Under the pieces are notes generated by a model. That model was given only the letters and a program-made list of their open reading frames with translations. It was not told where the DNA came from and searched no databases. From positions 32,123,019 to 32,187,018 of the forward strand of contig CM049306.1 in assembly GCA_026874595.1 (NCBI GenBank): 64,000 nt of DNA, given 5' to 3'. Below are positions 24,003 through 35,378 of this stretch, piece after piece (the first letter of the stretch is position 1; each line of letters opens with the position of its first letter). Position numbers and translations under genes: made by a program. The DNA comes from Sipunculus nudus. Taxonomy: Eukaryota; Annelida; Sipuncula; Golfingiida; Sipunculidae.

Positions 24003-24158
24003 TCTAATGGTTTATTGCAATTAGCAACTGCTAGAGTGCTCAATAGTCTGACATCAGAGCTATATAATCAATCAGACAGTGATGAATGCAGCACGTTGCA
24101 CGAAACTACGTAGTAGTAAAAATGTCTGACAAAATTTGATCCGTCTATTTGTATAATT

Positions 24159-24160
<2 letters not shown>

Positions 24161-24232
<72 letters not shown>

Positions 24233-24262
24233 GTGAGAAGGAGAGAGACAGAAAGAGAGAGA
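24161..24262. repeat. Compound (AC)n-(AT)n-(AG)n microsatellite
   Basis: Three successive dinucleotide runs. Frames over it on both strands are low complexity and should be discarded. Confidence 0.9.
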
Positions 24263-25040
24263 GATGTGATGCATTCATACACAATTGTATTTTCTTGCAA
24301 AATCATTTTGAATAAAATATTGTTTTACAAGACACGTTTTAATATTTAATTTTAACATTTGCCAAATGAACGTACAAATAATGATTTAATTATTTCTACT
24401 TTTTAACAATTTATTATTTAGGTAAGATCATTAAGCAGTAAGTTGGCCCAGCAGTAAGAAACACGAACTAAGCTCAGATTCTTTGAGACTTTGAAAATAA
24501 CTTGAACATGTGCCGTGTCAGAAAAGTTTAGTGTACTTCAAAGGTAATGTGTATGTGCTGTTAAAACAACCTTAATGTTGACTTCCTCCATACCGATCCC
24601 CATATTATAACCCCTACAATTCTGTTATTGTTTTATGGTCTTTATTAAAAGTACAGTAACCAAAAAGAAATGCAAAAACCTTTAATTACATTCAAGGCAT
24701 TTGTTTATTGTATAAGGCACGTGCCATTTTGTTAGCTTGTGCAATAAATCAAAATTGTTCTTGATCACGATTTAAGGGAAAACGAGTTAAGCAGGTATAA
24801 AATGCTTTAGTTTTTGTCTGGAGTTATTTGGTATAAAAATGATAAAAAAAACATGGGCTCCAATCAAAGATGTACATTCCGCTGCTGCATCTGACATACC
24901 CTGCATTTAATGACATAACCAGTCAGATTTTATAAAATACAAGAATAGACTTTTCTTGATTCTTTATTTCATGGTTCGCATTATATATTGATAGTACAAG
25001 CTAGGTGCTACTCATTGTCTACAGATTACTATTTTCATAA

Positions 25041-26825
25041 AAAAACAAGTGACCCATGGGTCATGATGCTCAGCTGACTGGGAAGAGATTTGCAAAAGGA
25101 AATTTTATCATCATAATGGCTCCACCAGTCTGCTGAAACTGATGGAATACGTCATGATCAATATGTATGCCAAAAATCATGAACATCAGTATTGTAGTTA
25201 TTGAGATACTGGAGTTTTTGTATCAAATTTTTCATTGTTCTGGGGGGTATTTTGAAGCCATACAACTTAATGGATATGGGTAACAGAGACCTAATTTCAG
25301 GTTTCCATGGAGATTTTTCATGGGTCTCCCTGTGTGTAAAGAATGAAGATTCTAGGTCCAGTTGTTGTGATTTGTGCCCTGTTAACAGATGTTCATAGCT
25401 TTAAAGGTCTCAAAAATAGAGAAAACAATTCGTAAAAAATCGAAAAAAATAGAGGTGGTGCATCCAGGCTGCAGAAACTGATGAAACACTCCGTGATCAA
25501 TATGCATGCAAACAATTATGGTGATCTCTGCATTAGTTGTTCAGATACTTCAGCTTTTGTATCAAATTTTCCATTATTCTGAGCTGTAATTTGGAGTGCC
25601 ATATAGCTCAAAGGATATGGGTAGCAGAGACCTAATTCCAGGTTTCCATGAAGTCTTTTCATGGGTCTCCCTGTGTGTCAAGCATGAAGATTCTAGGTCC
25701 AGTCGTTCAATTTGAACCCTGTTGACAGATAACTTCATCCTTAAAGGTCTCAAAAATAGAGAAAAAAATGTAAACATTTGAAAAATACAGGTGGCGCCAC
25801 CAGTCTGCAGAAACTGATGAAACATCTCATGATCAATATGTATGCCAAAAATCATGACCATCAGTGATGTAGTTAATCAGATATTGAAGTATTTTTATGA
25901 CTATTCTGAGGGGTAGTTTGGGGCCCCATAGCTCAAAGGATATGGGTAACAGAGACCTAATTTCTGGTTTACATGGAGACTTTTCATAGGTCTCTCAGAA
26001 TGTAAAGAATGAAGATTCTAGGTCGTGTCTTTGGGATTTGTGCCCTGTTAACAGATGTTCACATTTTCAAAGGTCTCAAAAGTAGAGAAAACAGTTCGTA
26101 AAAAAAAAATACAGATGGCGCCACCAGTATGCAGAAACTGATGTAACATCTCATGATCAATATGTATGCCAAAAATCATGACCATCAGTGATGTAGTTAA
26201 TGAGATATTGAAGTTTTTGTATTAAATTTTTGACTATTCTGGGGGGTACTTTGGGGCCCCCATAGCTCAAAGGATATGGGTAACAGAGACCTAATTTCTG
26301 GTTTCCATGGCGACTTTTCATAGGTTTCTCAGAATGTTAAGAATGAAGATTCTAGGTCCAGTTTTTACGATTTGTGCCCTGTTAACAGATGTCCACATTT
26401 TTAAAAGTCTCAAAAAAAGAGAAAACAAATCGTAAAAAATAAAAAAAATACAGATGGCCCCACCAGTCTGCAGGAACTGATGGAACATCTCATGATCAAT
26501 ATGTATGCCAAAAATCATGACCATCAGTGATGTAGTTAATGAGATATTGAAGTTTTGTATGAAATTGTTGACTATATTCAGGGGGGTACTTTGGGGATCC
26601 GTAGCTCAAAGGATATGAGTAATATAACAGAGACCTAATTTCTGGTTTCCAAGGAGATTTTTCATGGACCTCTCAGAATGTTAAGTTCCAAGATTCTAGG
26701 TCCAGTGGATATGATTTGTGCCTGGTTAACGGACAGACAGACAGACAGACGGACAGACAGACAGACGGACGACGGACAAAGAGTGATCGCTAAAGCTCAG
26801 CATGAATGAAAGTCAGCTGAGCTAA
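25041..26825 (+). mobile_element. Helitron-like tandem-core element, about five units of about 340 bp
   Basis: The left tip has a perfect 14-bp palindrome TGACCCATGGGTCA (about 25050-25063) and GCTCAGCTGACT (25068-25079). The latter is the exact inverse of AGTCAGCTGAGC (26811-26822) at the right end. Core units recur with CTGCAGAAACTGATG phrases near 25120, 25470, 25806, 26129 and 26468. The array is followed by a (GACA/GACG)n microsatellite (about 26731-26775) and then a perfect hairpin (AGCTCAGC, loop 14, GCTGAGCT) ending CTAA. Hairpin plus CTRR suits a Helitron 3' end. No protein is encoded. Confidence 0.65.
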
Positions 26826-29800
26826 AAATGAATGTTGTACCAGTGATCTTGCTCCGACGGATGGAACAGCCTATGTAGCCACTGTGCCATCACAAGTCAT
26901 TTAAGGATAATGAAAAAGCGACAAGAATTCAATAATAACCAGCATTTAACTGGTTTTACCATAGTTTCTGTTAAGATTTGTCCGTTTTTGTTATTGTACT
27001 GGTATAACCTGAATGCCTCGGTTTCATTTTCCCATAAATGTATAAAGGAAATTGGCCCACCAAACAAAATAGATTAAATAATAGACCATCGGGGGGAGGG
27101 GTTAAAGATGAGATAGAAGAACAACTTTAAATACGTTCGATAACATTGACTAATGATGACACTTTTTTTGTTATGATTTAATATTTACTTCGTTTGTTTC
27201 TTCAACAGGACTTTTCTAAAATTCTAAATTTTTAAGGTCCCTTTGTTTTGTTTTTCAAAACACTCTCCTTAATGAATTCTGCAGCAAAACATGCATTTCA
27301 TTCAATGTTGATTATTGTCCTTTACATGTCATATTCTACTGTAAATGTCTGTTAATAAATGTCTGTAAATAACTGATGAAAATAGCTACTCCACAGAAGG
27401 TATAATTGCTCCCAAATGATATGCTATTGCCCGCACAAAGCTGAGGTTATATGAACAATTTTATTATTATTATTATTATTTTTATTAATATTTTGCTTCT
27501 TAATATGTACTCCATTTCACTGTGAATGGAGGACTAGGTAGAATTTCCTAACACTTTGGGTTGGGTTAGTAAGGATCTGTCACTAAATCCAGTCAAAGTT
27601 GTCCTTTTTTCTGTTGTTTATTCTTCACAAAATATGTAAAAAAATTTAGTCATCCACCTTAAAATTTTACTAATTATTTTTTTGGATTATGACCAAAACA
27701 TAAAAATACTCCATAGAATTCCTTAGAAACCTTTAGATATACTTTTGATAAACTAACCGTAAGAGACGGGTTTCTATACCTACACTATCAGCGAGTGGAT
27801 ATGGATGTTGGTGATGTAATAATCGAACGATAGGATGACGCAATAACAAAATCATATCATATGCAAGAAAAACAGGGCCATTTTCATATGATATGTATAA
27901 ATAAAGAAAATATTTAGTCCCTGGTTAAAACCAAGGAAAGTGGAGCCATACTATATACGATACAGGTTGCCTGAAATCAGCAAGTGGTCCGCCATATGTA
28001 CATTGCACAAACTACCCGAGGATACCTTGTTGTCTCTATATGAATTTTTTTAATGAATTCATCAATGAAATTTTGTAGAACAATATACTGGTGGACAAAC
28101 AAGAGCTGATTTATTTTCATGATTAGTCTGATGGATCTTGATGCGGATCCATGTATTGGCAGAGGTTTGCGCTCTACGGGTGCTCTCTAATATTGTAAGC
28201 AACGTCTTAACGCAGTCTTTGAGTGTCTAGTTTAAGTTATTGTGATGTAATATATGTTACTAACCATTGTGAGGTGTTTTGTTGCTAAATATCTCTCTGT
28301 ATGAAATATTTATATATAATGGTCAATTTTTGCTCTAAATTCAAATGTGACCTGAAAAAATGACAAAACAACTATAGAAAAATTGGCACCATATTTTTTT
28401 GTAAAGTTTAAGGTCTAAGGATCACAAAATTGTAGGGTGTCCACTTTTTACAGGGAAAAATTACTCTGTGACATATGACCCCACACTATGGTTGCAGGCA
28501 AAGACTTGCATAAAAATAAAGCAAGCATTCCATATATATGCGCATGCGGTGTATGTGTGCGTATAAGTTACGTATGCGTAATCCAACTAGAAAACGGACG
28601 CCCGTGATTCCCATTACCACGTATATATGCGTAAATGCAGTACGTATGCAGCAAAGCCGGGCCTTTAGTATAGAGCTACATTAGGAGAGAAGTCTTCTGC
28701 CAGAAGAATACCCTATCAATGACGTCAACTTGGAATGTTCCTGTCCGTTACCCTGTGCGATCGAAACTTGCAAACATATATATATGAAATCACTCTGAGA
28801 CTGAGTGAATATAATGGGCGCGATATCTAGCTGCTTTCGCATATGTAACGCATACGTAATCCAGAAAGGAAATATAGAGGACAATCTTCTAAAGAAACCA
28901 GTGGGAGTTTCGAAAACCAAAAGCTATCGAAGAAAGATGGGAAAACACATTTACTTTCAAAATTAGCGGTTATAACATCCTTTAGATCAACACAACGAAA
29001 GCGCAAAATGTGTTTAGGAAAAATGTCTTACTGTACAAATTAAGTTCTAAGTACTCTTAATGATCTATTAATATTTCTGAGGGGCCTCACAAACCTCAGA
29101 AGTAAAGTGTGGTCACGAAAACCAGAAAACAGTAAAAGTTACTTATTTTATTTTCTATATACTCATAAGCCCCGACAGTATGTAGTTCCTTAAACACCAT
29201 TCTGGAATTAACTAATAATTCCACATTTCCGAAGAAACCCGATTGTCTAAAGTGAGTAATATCAGTTTGTTTAAAATATCCTTACGCAGGAACAGGGGCA
29301 TAAAATTGAAAAAACATGGAGATGTGAATTTAAAGAAAATTCAGTTATTTTTCCTATTATCTAAAAGATTTCAAACGTGTTCTGAAGATCTACAGTAATA
29401 TAAGGCAAGACAAATGTAGACACACACTGCCCTCGAGGTCGATGGTTAAGGGATATATCCTTGGAGGGCAATTCGCCTATAAGTAAATACAGACAATATT
29501 AATGTATAGGAATATACATTAAAAAGCCCTAATATCGGATTCGGAAGTAAGCATTCGTATTTTCATATAGGTTAAATTAAGAATAAAATGCTTTAATAGT
29601 GGGGTGTCGATTAATCGATTATATCCATGATCTGATCGCTTTATTTCATAATCGATTTAATTGGTTACCCTTCGTATAATCGATCATAAACGATTATGTA
29701 TGCGCATGCAAAGAAGTCGCATTGTGCAGAAGAAAATATTTTAATCCTCTGAAAAATATGAGAAAGACGGGACACAAAATAGTGAACAACATTAAAACTA

Positions 29801-29879
29801 AATCTTGTGCAGTCAATAACTGTCAACAACCCGGCATGCAGGTACCTTGACCCTTCAGCGTAATATACAAATTAGAAAA
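26826..29879. other. Intergenic, no gene recognised
   Basis: AT-rich, with an (ATT)n run near 27461-27480. A frame at 28681-28920 shows no domain. I see nothing else to support. Confidence 0.4.
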
Positions 29880-29884
29880 TTTAT

Positions 29885-30122
29885 TTTATAATTGTAATGT
29901 CTTAAATACTGTGCTATTGTATTGATTGAGTGTATACCAATTTTAGGATTGTTCAAAGATTAAATTATAAATATTTGTTAACAAAAAGCACTAATTTCTC
30001 AATTCATTCCCCTAGACATTTCACGTTGCCTAGTGTTGCGGAATCTGATTTTTTTTATCTCCGTAACAAAAACATATGCTCGTCACGATTACGTGATCTC
30101 TTATTATTAGGTTCCGTGACAA
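29885..30122 (-). repeat. Fragment of the LTR family seen at 43745-44620
   Basis: Reverse-complement similarity to about 43745-43990. Shared phrases include CCCCTAGACATTTCACG, CTCGTCACGA and GGTTCCGT. The right edge GGTTCCGTGACA corresponds to the LTR start TGTTACGGAACC. Only about the first 240 bp of the LTR are present. Confidence 0.7.
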
Positions 30123-30372
30123 TGTCAACAGTTTACGCCGTCTGTCACGGGCTGAAGAAACTCCAGGACACCCTCGTGTAGAGAAACGTGTGTCCAGGAT
30201 AACGCAACTCCAGCGCAATCAACGTGCACCCTGGTGTCGCTTGTTCAAGCGGCGGTTTTACTTTCAGATATACATTGCATAACGTTTAAAGAATACATCT
30301 ACGTATAGTTATATATGCCAAACTAAATTAAAACTGGATTGCAAAGGTATAATTTGCAATATATATATATAT

Positions 30373-31100
30373 TGTTACGGTCCCTTTTCACACCAAACAA
30401 CTCAGGCCGAACCGTAACACATATGCTCAGACACGTTCTCTTCAAATGAATACGTAACCAAAATATGGGTGCAAAAACAGTACTATATTCATATATTACA
30501 ATATTTACATTCGTACACAAATAATATAATAGTCAATACATAACGTAATTTATAACAAAGTCTCTGAAGAAAACGGAGTCTCTAAATAACGAACTGCAAC
30601 GAAATACTTAACTGATTCCGGTATACGAGAAACTGAAGTCCATCTTCAACACATAGTTCGGGCACACACAAAACTGAAGTCCTGTATTAATCCATGTGGC
30701 ACCAGAAAACAAAGTCTCTCCTCTTCCTACATACTAAAGTTCATAGCGTTGTCCATGGCATTCCGTGGGCTTGGGGACCAAGAGCCCACGGTCACGGTCC
30801 CCGGAGAAAACAGTAACGTGGCGTAGCAAAATAATAGTCCCGCCTCGTACTGCAGGCGAGTTGTTTTATAGGCTTTCAACAATGGGTGGAAACCGCAGAA
30901 GTTTGTGGTTTTGCTTGAGAGAAACGATAGCGCCGTCAGAACTGCAAAACCAGTACTGAATGGTCCCAGAATAGTGTTTATGTTTCTCAAAGCGCGTCAG
31001 TAGTCACTGATAGCGGGGTGGATCCATAAGCGTGGAAACGGGGGCGGCCACACCACTTCGTGGCGCCATCCTCCGATGTCCGGGTGACGTCCATGCAACA
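30373..31100 (-). repeat. 3' LTR of the Gmr1-like element
   Basis: 728 bp. On the plus strand it begins TGTTACGGTCCCTTTTCACA and ends CGTCCATGCAACA, near-identical to 36950-37679. Short frames inside (for example 30727-30990 and 31004-31186) are mirrored in the other LTR and are not genes. Confidence 0.95.
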
Positions 31101-31111
31101 CCCCCACCCTT
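31101..31111 (-). other. Polypurine tract
   Basis: The minus strand reads AAGGGTGGGGG directly next to the 3' LTR, the expected place for plus-strand priming. Confidence 0.75.
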
Positions 31112-31334
31112 AAAAGAAAGAAGGTAAGGAGAGCGAAGCATTAGCACTGTATGACGAGTGTATGAGTAGTTTGACATCTTAAGCATTAGTTTATGCGTCT
31201 CAAAGCTAATTAATTATCATCATCACAAATAGTATAATCAGCAATATCTTAATACATGTAATATATGTAATACAACTCTTCCAAAGGACAGAACATACCC
31301 GGGGCTATAACAAGAGTCAATCATCAGATCAAAA

Positions 31335-32300
31335 TTAATGACGTCTCGATAATGTATCAGCGATTATGTTATCGGAGCCCTTGATGTGTTTGATAACTAG
31401 GTTAAACTCTGACAGGGCTAGACTCCATCTCATTAATCTCTGATTATTATTCTTCATCTTATGAAGAAATGTTATGGGATTATGATCTGTATAAACAGTT
31501 ATATCATAAGGCGTAGAGCCCAAATATACTTCAAAGTGCTGTAACGCCATCAATAGTGACAGTTTCCTTTTCAATAGTAGAATAATTCTTTTGATGAGGT
31601 AAAAATTTCTTTGAATAGTAGCAAACCGGATGACTTATGTTAAAGTCATCGTCTTGGATGAGCACAGCGCCTACACCGCAATCGCTGGCATCCGTCATGA
31701 GAGAAAACGGTTTATCAAAATTTGGAGCCTGTAACACAGGTGCACTTTGTAATATAGCTTTGGCTCTTTCAAAAGCATTTTGACAGTTTTTATTCCAATG
31801 GAATTTTGTCCTTTTTCAATAGGTCCGTTAACGGACTTACAACTTCTGCAAGGTTCTGACAAAATTTCCTGTAATACCCAGTCATTCCTAAGAATCGCAT
31901 TAGTTCCTTGCGATTAGTAGGAACTGGAAATTCTACGATAGCAAGATACTTTACTGGCAATTGGTTTTACACAACCTTGACCTACTTCGTGCCCTAAATA
32001 TGTTACAGTTGCACGACAAAAATCACTCTTGGCAAGATTAACTGTCAATCCTGCTTTTTTCAGTCTCTCAAAGAGTTCTACCAAACTTTGTTCATGACCT
32101 TCCCATATGTGATTGTATACAACAACATCATCAATATAGCAAGTACAGTTATCTAAGCCAGATAATACACAATTCATAAGTCTCATGAAGCAGGCTGGCG
32201 CATTTTTCATTCCGAAGGGCATAACTTTGTACTGGAACAAACCGTTTGGCGTTACAAACGCAGATATTTGCTTAGCCCGTTCGGTAGAGGTACCTGCCAA
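31335..32300 (-). pseudogene. Pol: C-terminal RT and RNase H (frameshifted)
   Basis: From 32300 downwards the RT continues with VMPFGMKNAP and the catalytic YIDDVVVYN, then a thumb/connection region (TYLGHEVGQG). RNase H follows with LMTDASDCGVGAVL near 31700 and YTDHNPITFLHKM near 31480, closing with NIIADTLSRRH at 31335. RT and RNase H are the gypsy type. Frame changes lie near 31935 (after the RT thumb), near 31810 and near 31570. No integrase follows RNase H: only about 230 bp of non-coding DNA separates it from the polypurine tract. Confidence 0.85.
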
Positions 32301-33883
32301 TAACCTTTTAACAGATCTAACTTGCTAATATACGTAGTAGATCCAATCCTATCAATGCAATCTTCCACCCTGGGCAAAGGGTAAGTATCTGTTATTGTTA
32401 CAGTGTTTACTTTTCGATAGTCTGTACAAAATCTGTAGGTAATATCAGGCTTCTTTATCAACAAACATGGGGAACTCCAGGCACTACTGCTGTTTTCAAT
32501 AATATCATTCTCTATCATATACTTGATTTCATTCTTTATGGCTTGTAACTTTTGGGGACCAGCTCTATATGGTGCCTGTTTAATAGGGGAAGCATCGCCT
32601 ACGTCTACATCATGCTGTAGTACATTAGTTCTACTGGGGACATCAGGAAATAAAGAGTCATAATTTAGCAGGATTTCCTTCAACTCTGATAACTGATCGA
32701 AATCCAAATGTGACGATTTCTGATCTAAATTATTTAAAATATCAGAGTTGTTCAGTTTTACAGGATGTTCAGTTCTCTTCATGAGAACATCCTCGGCATT
32801 CTTTTCAGTTTCTTTAATGAGGACCAAATTTGTTTGGGGAGGACTAGATTGACATGTTTCCGCTGATCTGTCATGATATTCTTTCAACATATTTATATGA
32901 CAAAGTTGTTGCGACTTTCTACGATCAGAAGTATCAATCACATAATTCAAATCTGATTTCTTCTCAACAACTTTGTATGGTCCAGAGTATTTTGCTTGCA
33001 GGGGATGTCCTGGAATTGGGAATAATACCAGAACTTTATCACTAGGTTTAAATTCTCTTTTTGTCGTCTTTTTGTCATACCATACTTTCATTTTGTTTTG
33101 GGCTTTCTTTAAATGTTCTTGGGCGATTTCATTTGCCCTACTTAATTTCTCCTTGAATTCCTGAACATATTTTAACAAGCTACTTTGACAACTGTTTTCC
33201 ATCCAAGTGTCTTTTAACACCGCCAGGGGGCCTCTTACACAGTGCCCATACACTAATTCAAGAGGGCTAAACCCTAAGCTTTCTTGCACTGCTTCCCGGG
33301 CTGCAAATATCAAAAAGGGTAAACCCTCATCCCACTGGTTCCCAGTGTCAAGACAATAAGCTCTAATCATGTTTTTGAGAGTTTGGTGACATCGCTCTAG
33401 AGCACCTTGACTCTCAGGATGGTAGGTACTGGATTTGTAGTGTTTTATGCCTAGCTCTGTCATAACCTGGGCAAATATATTTGACATGGAATTTGAACCT
33501 TGATCCGTTTGTATTGTTCTTGGTAAGCCAAAAGTAGTAAAAAATTTGACCAGAGCTTCAACAATTTTCTTTGCAGATATAGTTCTAAGAGGAATAGCTT
33601 CTGAAAATCTAGTTGCAGTACACATGATTGTTAGAACATATTCATTGCCATGTTTAGTTTTTCTTAGCGGTCCTACACAGTCAAGTATTATTGATTCAAA
33701 CGCATCATGTGTTGTTGGTACGGGCGAGAGTGGCGCAGGACTAATTTGGTGGGTTGGTTTTCCAATCATTTGACACACATGACAAGTTTTACAGTATTTC
33801 GCCACGTCTCGTTTTAACTTGGGCCAATAGAAGTGTTGGATAATTTTGTGTTTGGTTTTCCTGACACCCAAATGTCCTGCCAT
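32252..33883 (-). pseudogene. Pol: integrase followed by N-terminal RT (open over 543 codons)
   Basis: One long open frame runs from 33883 to 32252. It begins in the integrase HHCC zinc domain (HLGVRKTKHKIIQHFYW, CKTCHVC); the first His lies just upstream in AHDHPMAG. The core has the catalytic DDE set: Asp in ILDCVGPL, Asp in QTDQGSN and Glu in SQGALERCH, with 35 residues between the second Asp and the Glu. A GPY/F-like module follows (YSGPYKVVEK). After a linker of roughly 60 residues the RT starts (ENDIIENSSSAWSSPC, YRFCTDYRKVN, SKLDLLKGYWQVPL). Frame is lost near 32285, where RT continues in another frame. Integrase upstream of RT within one frame shows the domain order directly. Confidence 0.9.
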
Positions 33884-34829
33884 AGGATGATCATGTGCAA
33901 GTTTTAAGATTTCTGGGCGATACTCGGGGGGGAACTACAATTTGATAAAAGAGTTTTCCACGTTTCGTCCGCTGGTATGGTGGGAGGTCTATATTTTCTG
34001 ACTAGTACATCATTCTGTAAGGTGAAACAAGTTGGAACTTTATCTGCTTCCTCTTTAGTCAAGGCATTTTCTCTAAGGGAGGCAATATCAGGATGTTTCT
34101 TTTGCATTTCTATCAAATCATCAGTTTTCATGCTAACTTCTACATTCTTTACACTCCTATCCTTCTTTAACTGTTCATGCCCATTTTGATCAGGCGATTT
34201 CACGCCGTTTGTACTCCTTTGGAGATTTCTATTCAGGGTCTGTTTGCCCTGTACTACATTTGTAGTCGAGTCCTTTGGACTGGGTGTGCCACTTGGGTCA
34301 CGTGCGGGCGATTTGACATTTACTCGCGTAACGGGCTTTAAGCCACTGACGTCATCGTTTGAATGCGCCATAAAGGTTTGCGAGAGGTCAAGTACAGAAC
34401 TCTCTGGTTTCAGACTTGCCTTTTTACTCATCGCTCGAGTCACTACACAGCTTGGAAATACGCCCGGAAACTTCTGCTGGAGCAGGTCTGTGTCCCTATC
34501 AGTGCTCGGCAATTTTGTCATTCTGGGATCAATTTTCACTCTGTCACCAGCTAAATCGTTGCCTAGGAGGAGCGAAACGCCCTCTACTGGCAACTTTGAA
34601 CAAACTCCTACAGTTACAAATTCAGATTCTAGTTCACTCTGTGTAATGGAACTTCTAAAAATTCCGAATTAACGCCCTGGACTAGAACTGAACACCCCGC
34701 GTAACTCTCTTTAGAGAAGGGAAGAACAGATTTCAAAACGAGGCTTTGGGTTGCCCCGGTATCCCTTAAGATTTTAACACGGGCCTTTCTTGCATGGTTA
34801 CCCTCTAACTGAACAAAGCCATCTGACAC
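33884..34829 (-). pseudogene. Pol: aspartic protease and linker (frameshifted)
   Basis: The protease signature DTGATQSLV lies near 34770 in the frame 34829-34629. The downstream frame 34593-33904 starts with a typical protease C-terminal stretch (VSLLLGNDLAGDRV) and a polar linker. The two frames differ, so there is an indel between 34629 and 34593. A second shift occurs in a C7 homopolymer near 33929-33935, just before the integrase zinc domain. Confidence 0.8.
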
Positions 34830-34859
34830 AAAGGGCTGAAAGCTCTCGTGGACATAGAG

Positions 34860-35378
34860 CGTCCGTCTCTATAATACAGAGACGGAAAGCACTGCATTCA
34901 TTCTTGTGGTGCCCTGTCTGATATTACTAAATGTCCCTCCTTTGGCAAAATTACCAAACATAATCTAGCTAACATACCCTTAACTACGACTCCTTACTTG
35001 TTTTCTTGCTCAATTAAGAAAATGAAACATAATCCAGGTGCAAGGTTAAGAAGCGATGCTCCCAGGTTTCTAACCAAGCATGACATGTTGCTTTAGGGTC
35101 AAGGACACAGGGAGAAACCAGTTTTCAAATTCCTTCCTCTGATTGGCTGTTAGATTTCAGGCTCATTCATCATGGAAGTCCAACTTAATTCCAAGCATAA
35201 CATTTACTGCCTGGTCCCTAAAATAGTGCCATCTAGTGAATAAAACAAAGCGCAAGCAAAACAATTTTTCCAAGCGGGGCTGATAACCACCTGCAAATTT
35301 TCTCGTTTTCACTTTTTAGAAATGGTTCACACACCCAGGAAAGACCCACGTTTGTTTATTTTAAGCTTATTATCTGAT
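34860..35378. other. Non-coding stretch between gag and protease
   Basis: About 500 bp without an open frame on the element's strand. Near 34863-34883 a 7-bp perfect stem (CGTCTCT...AGAGACG) occurs. It could be a degraded insertion inside the retrotransposon or a natural gag-pol spacer. Nothing identifies it. Confidence 0.4.

Larger units (their letters stand above)
23391..25040. other. Intergenic with hairpin and microsatellites, no gene
   Basis: No supported gene. It contains CA/AG runs (23800-23836), a strong hairpin (23835-23906), an (AT)n run (about 23966-23999) and a compound AC-AT-AG microsatellite (about 24161-24262). Reading frames there are low complexity. Confidence 0.6.

Noticed and set aside
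25574-26524. Repeated minus-strand peptide beginning MVMIFGIHIDHEMF
   Set aside because: A product of the tandem core; stops and length vary between units.
30727-31186. Peptides in the left LTR matching 37369-37804
   Set aside because: They are LTR sequence present twice, not protein-coding genes.
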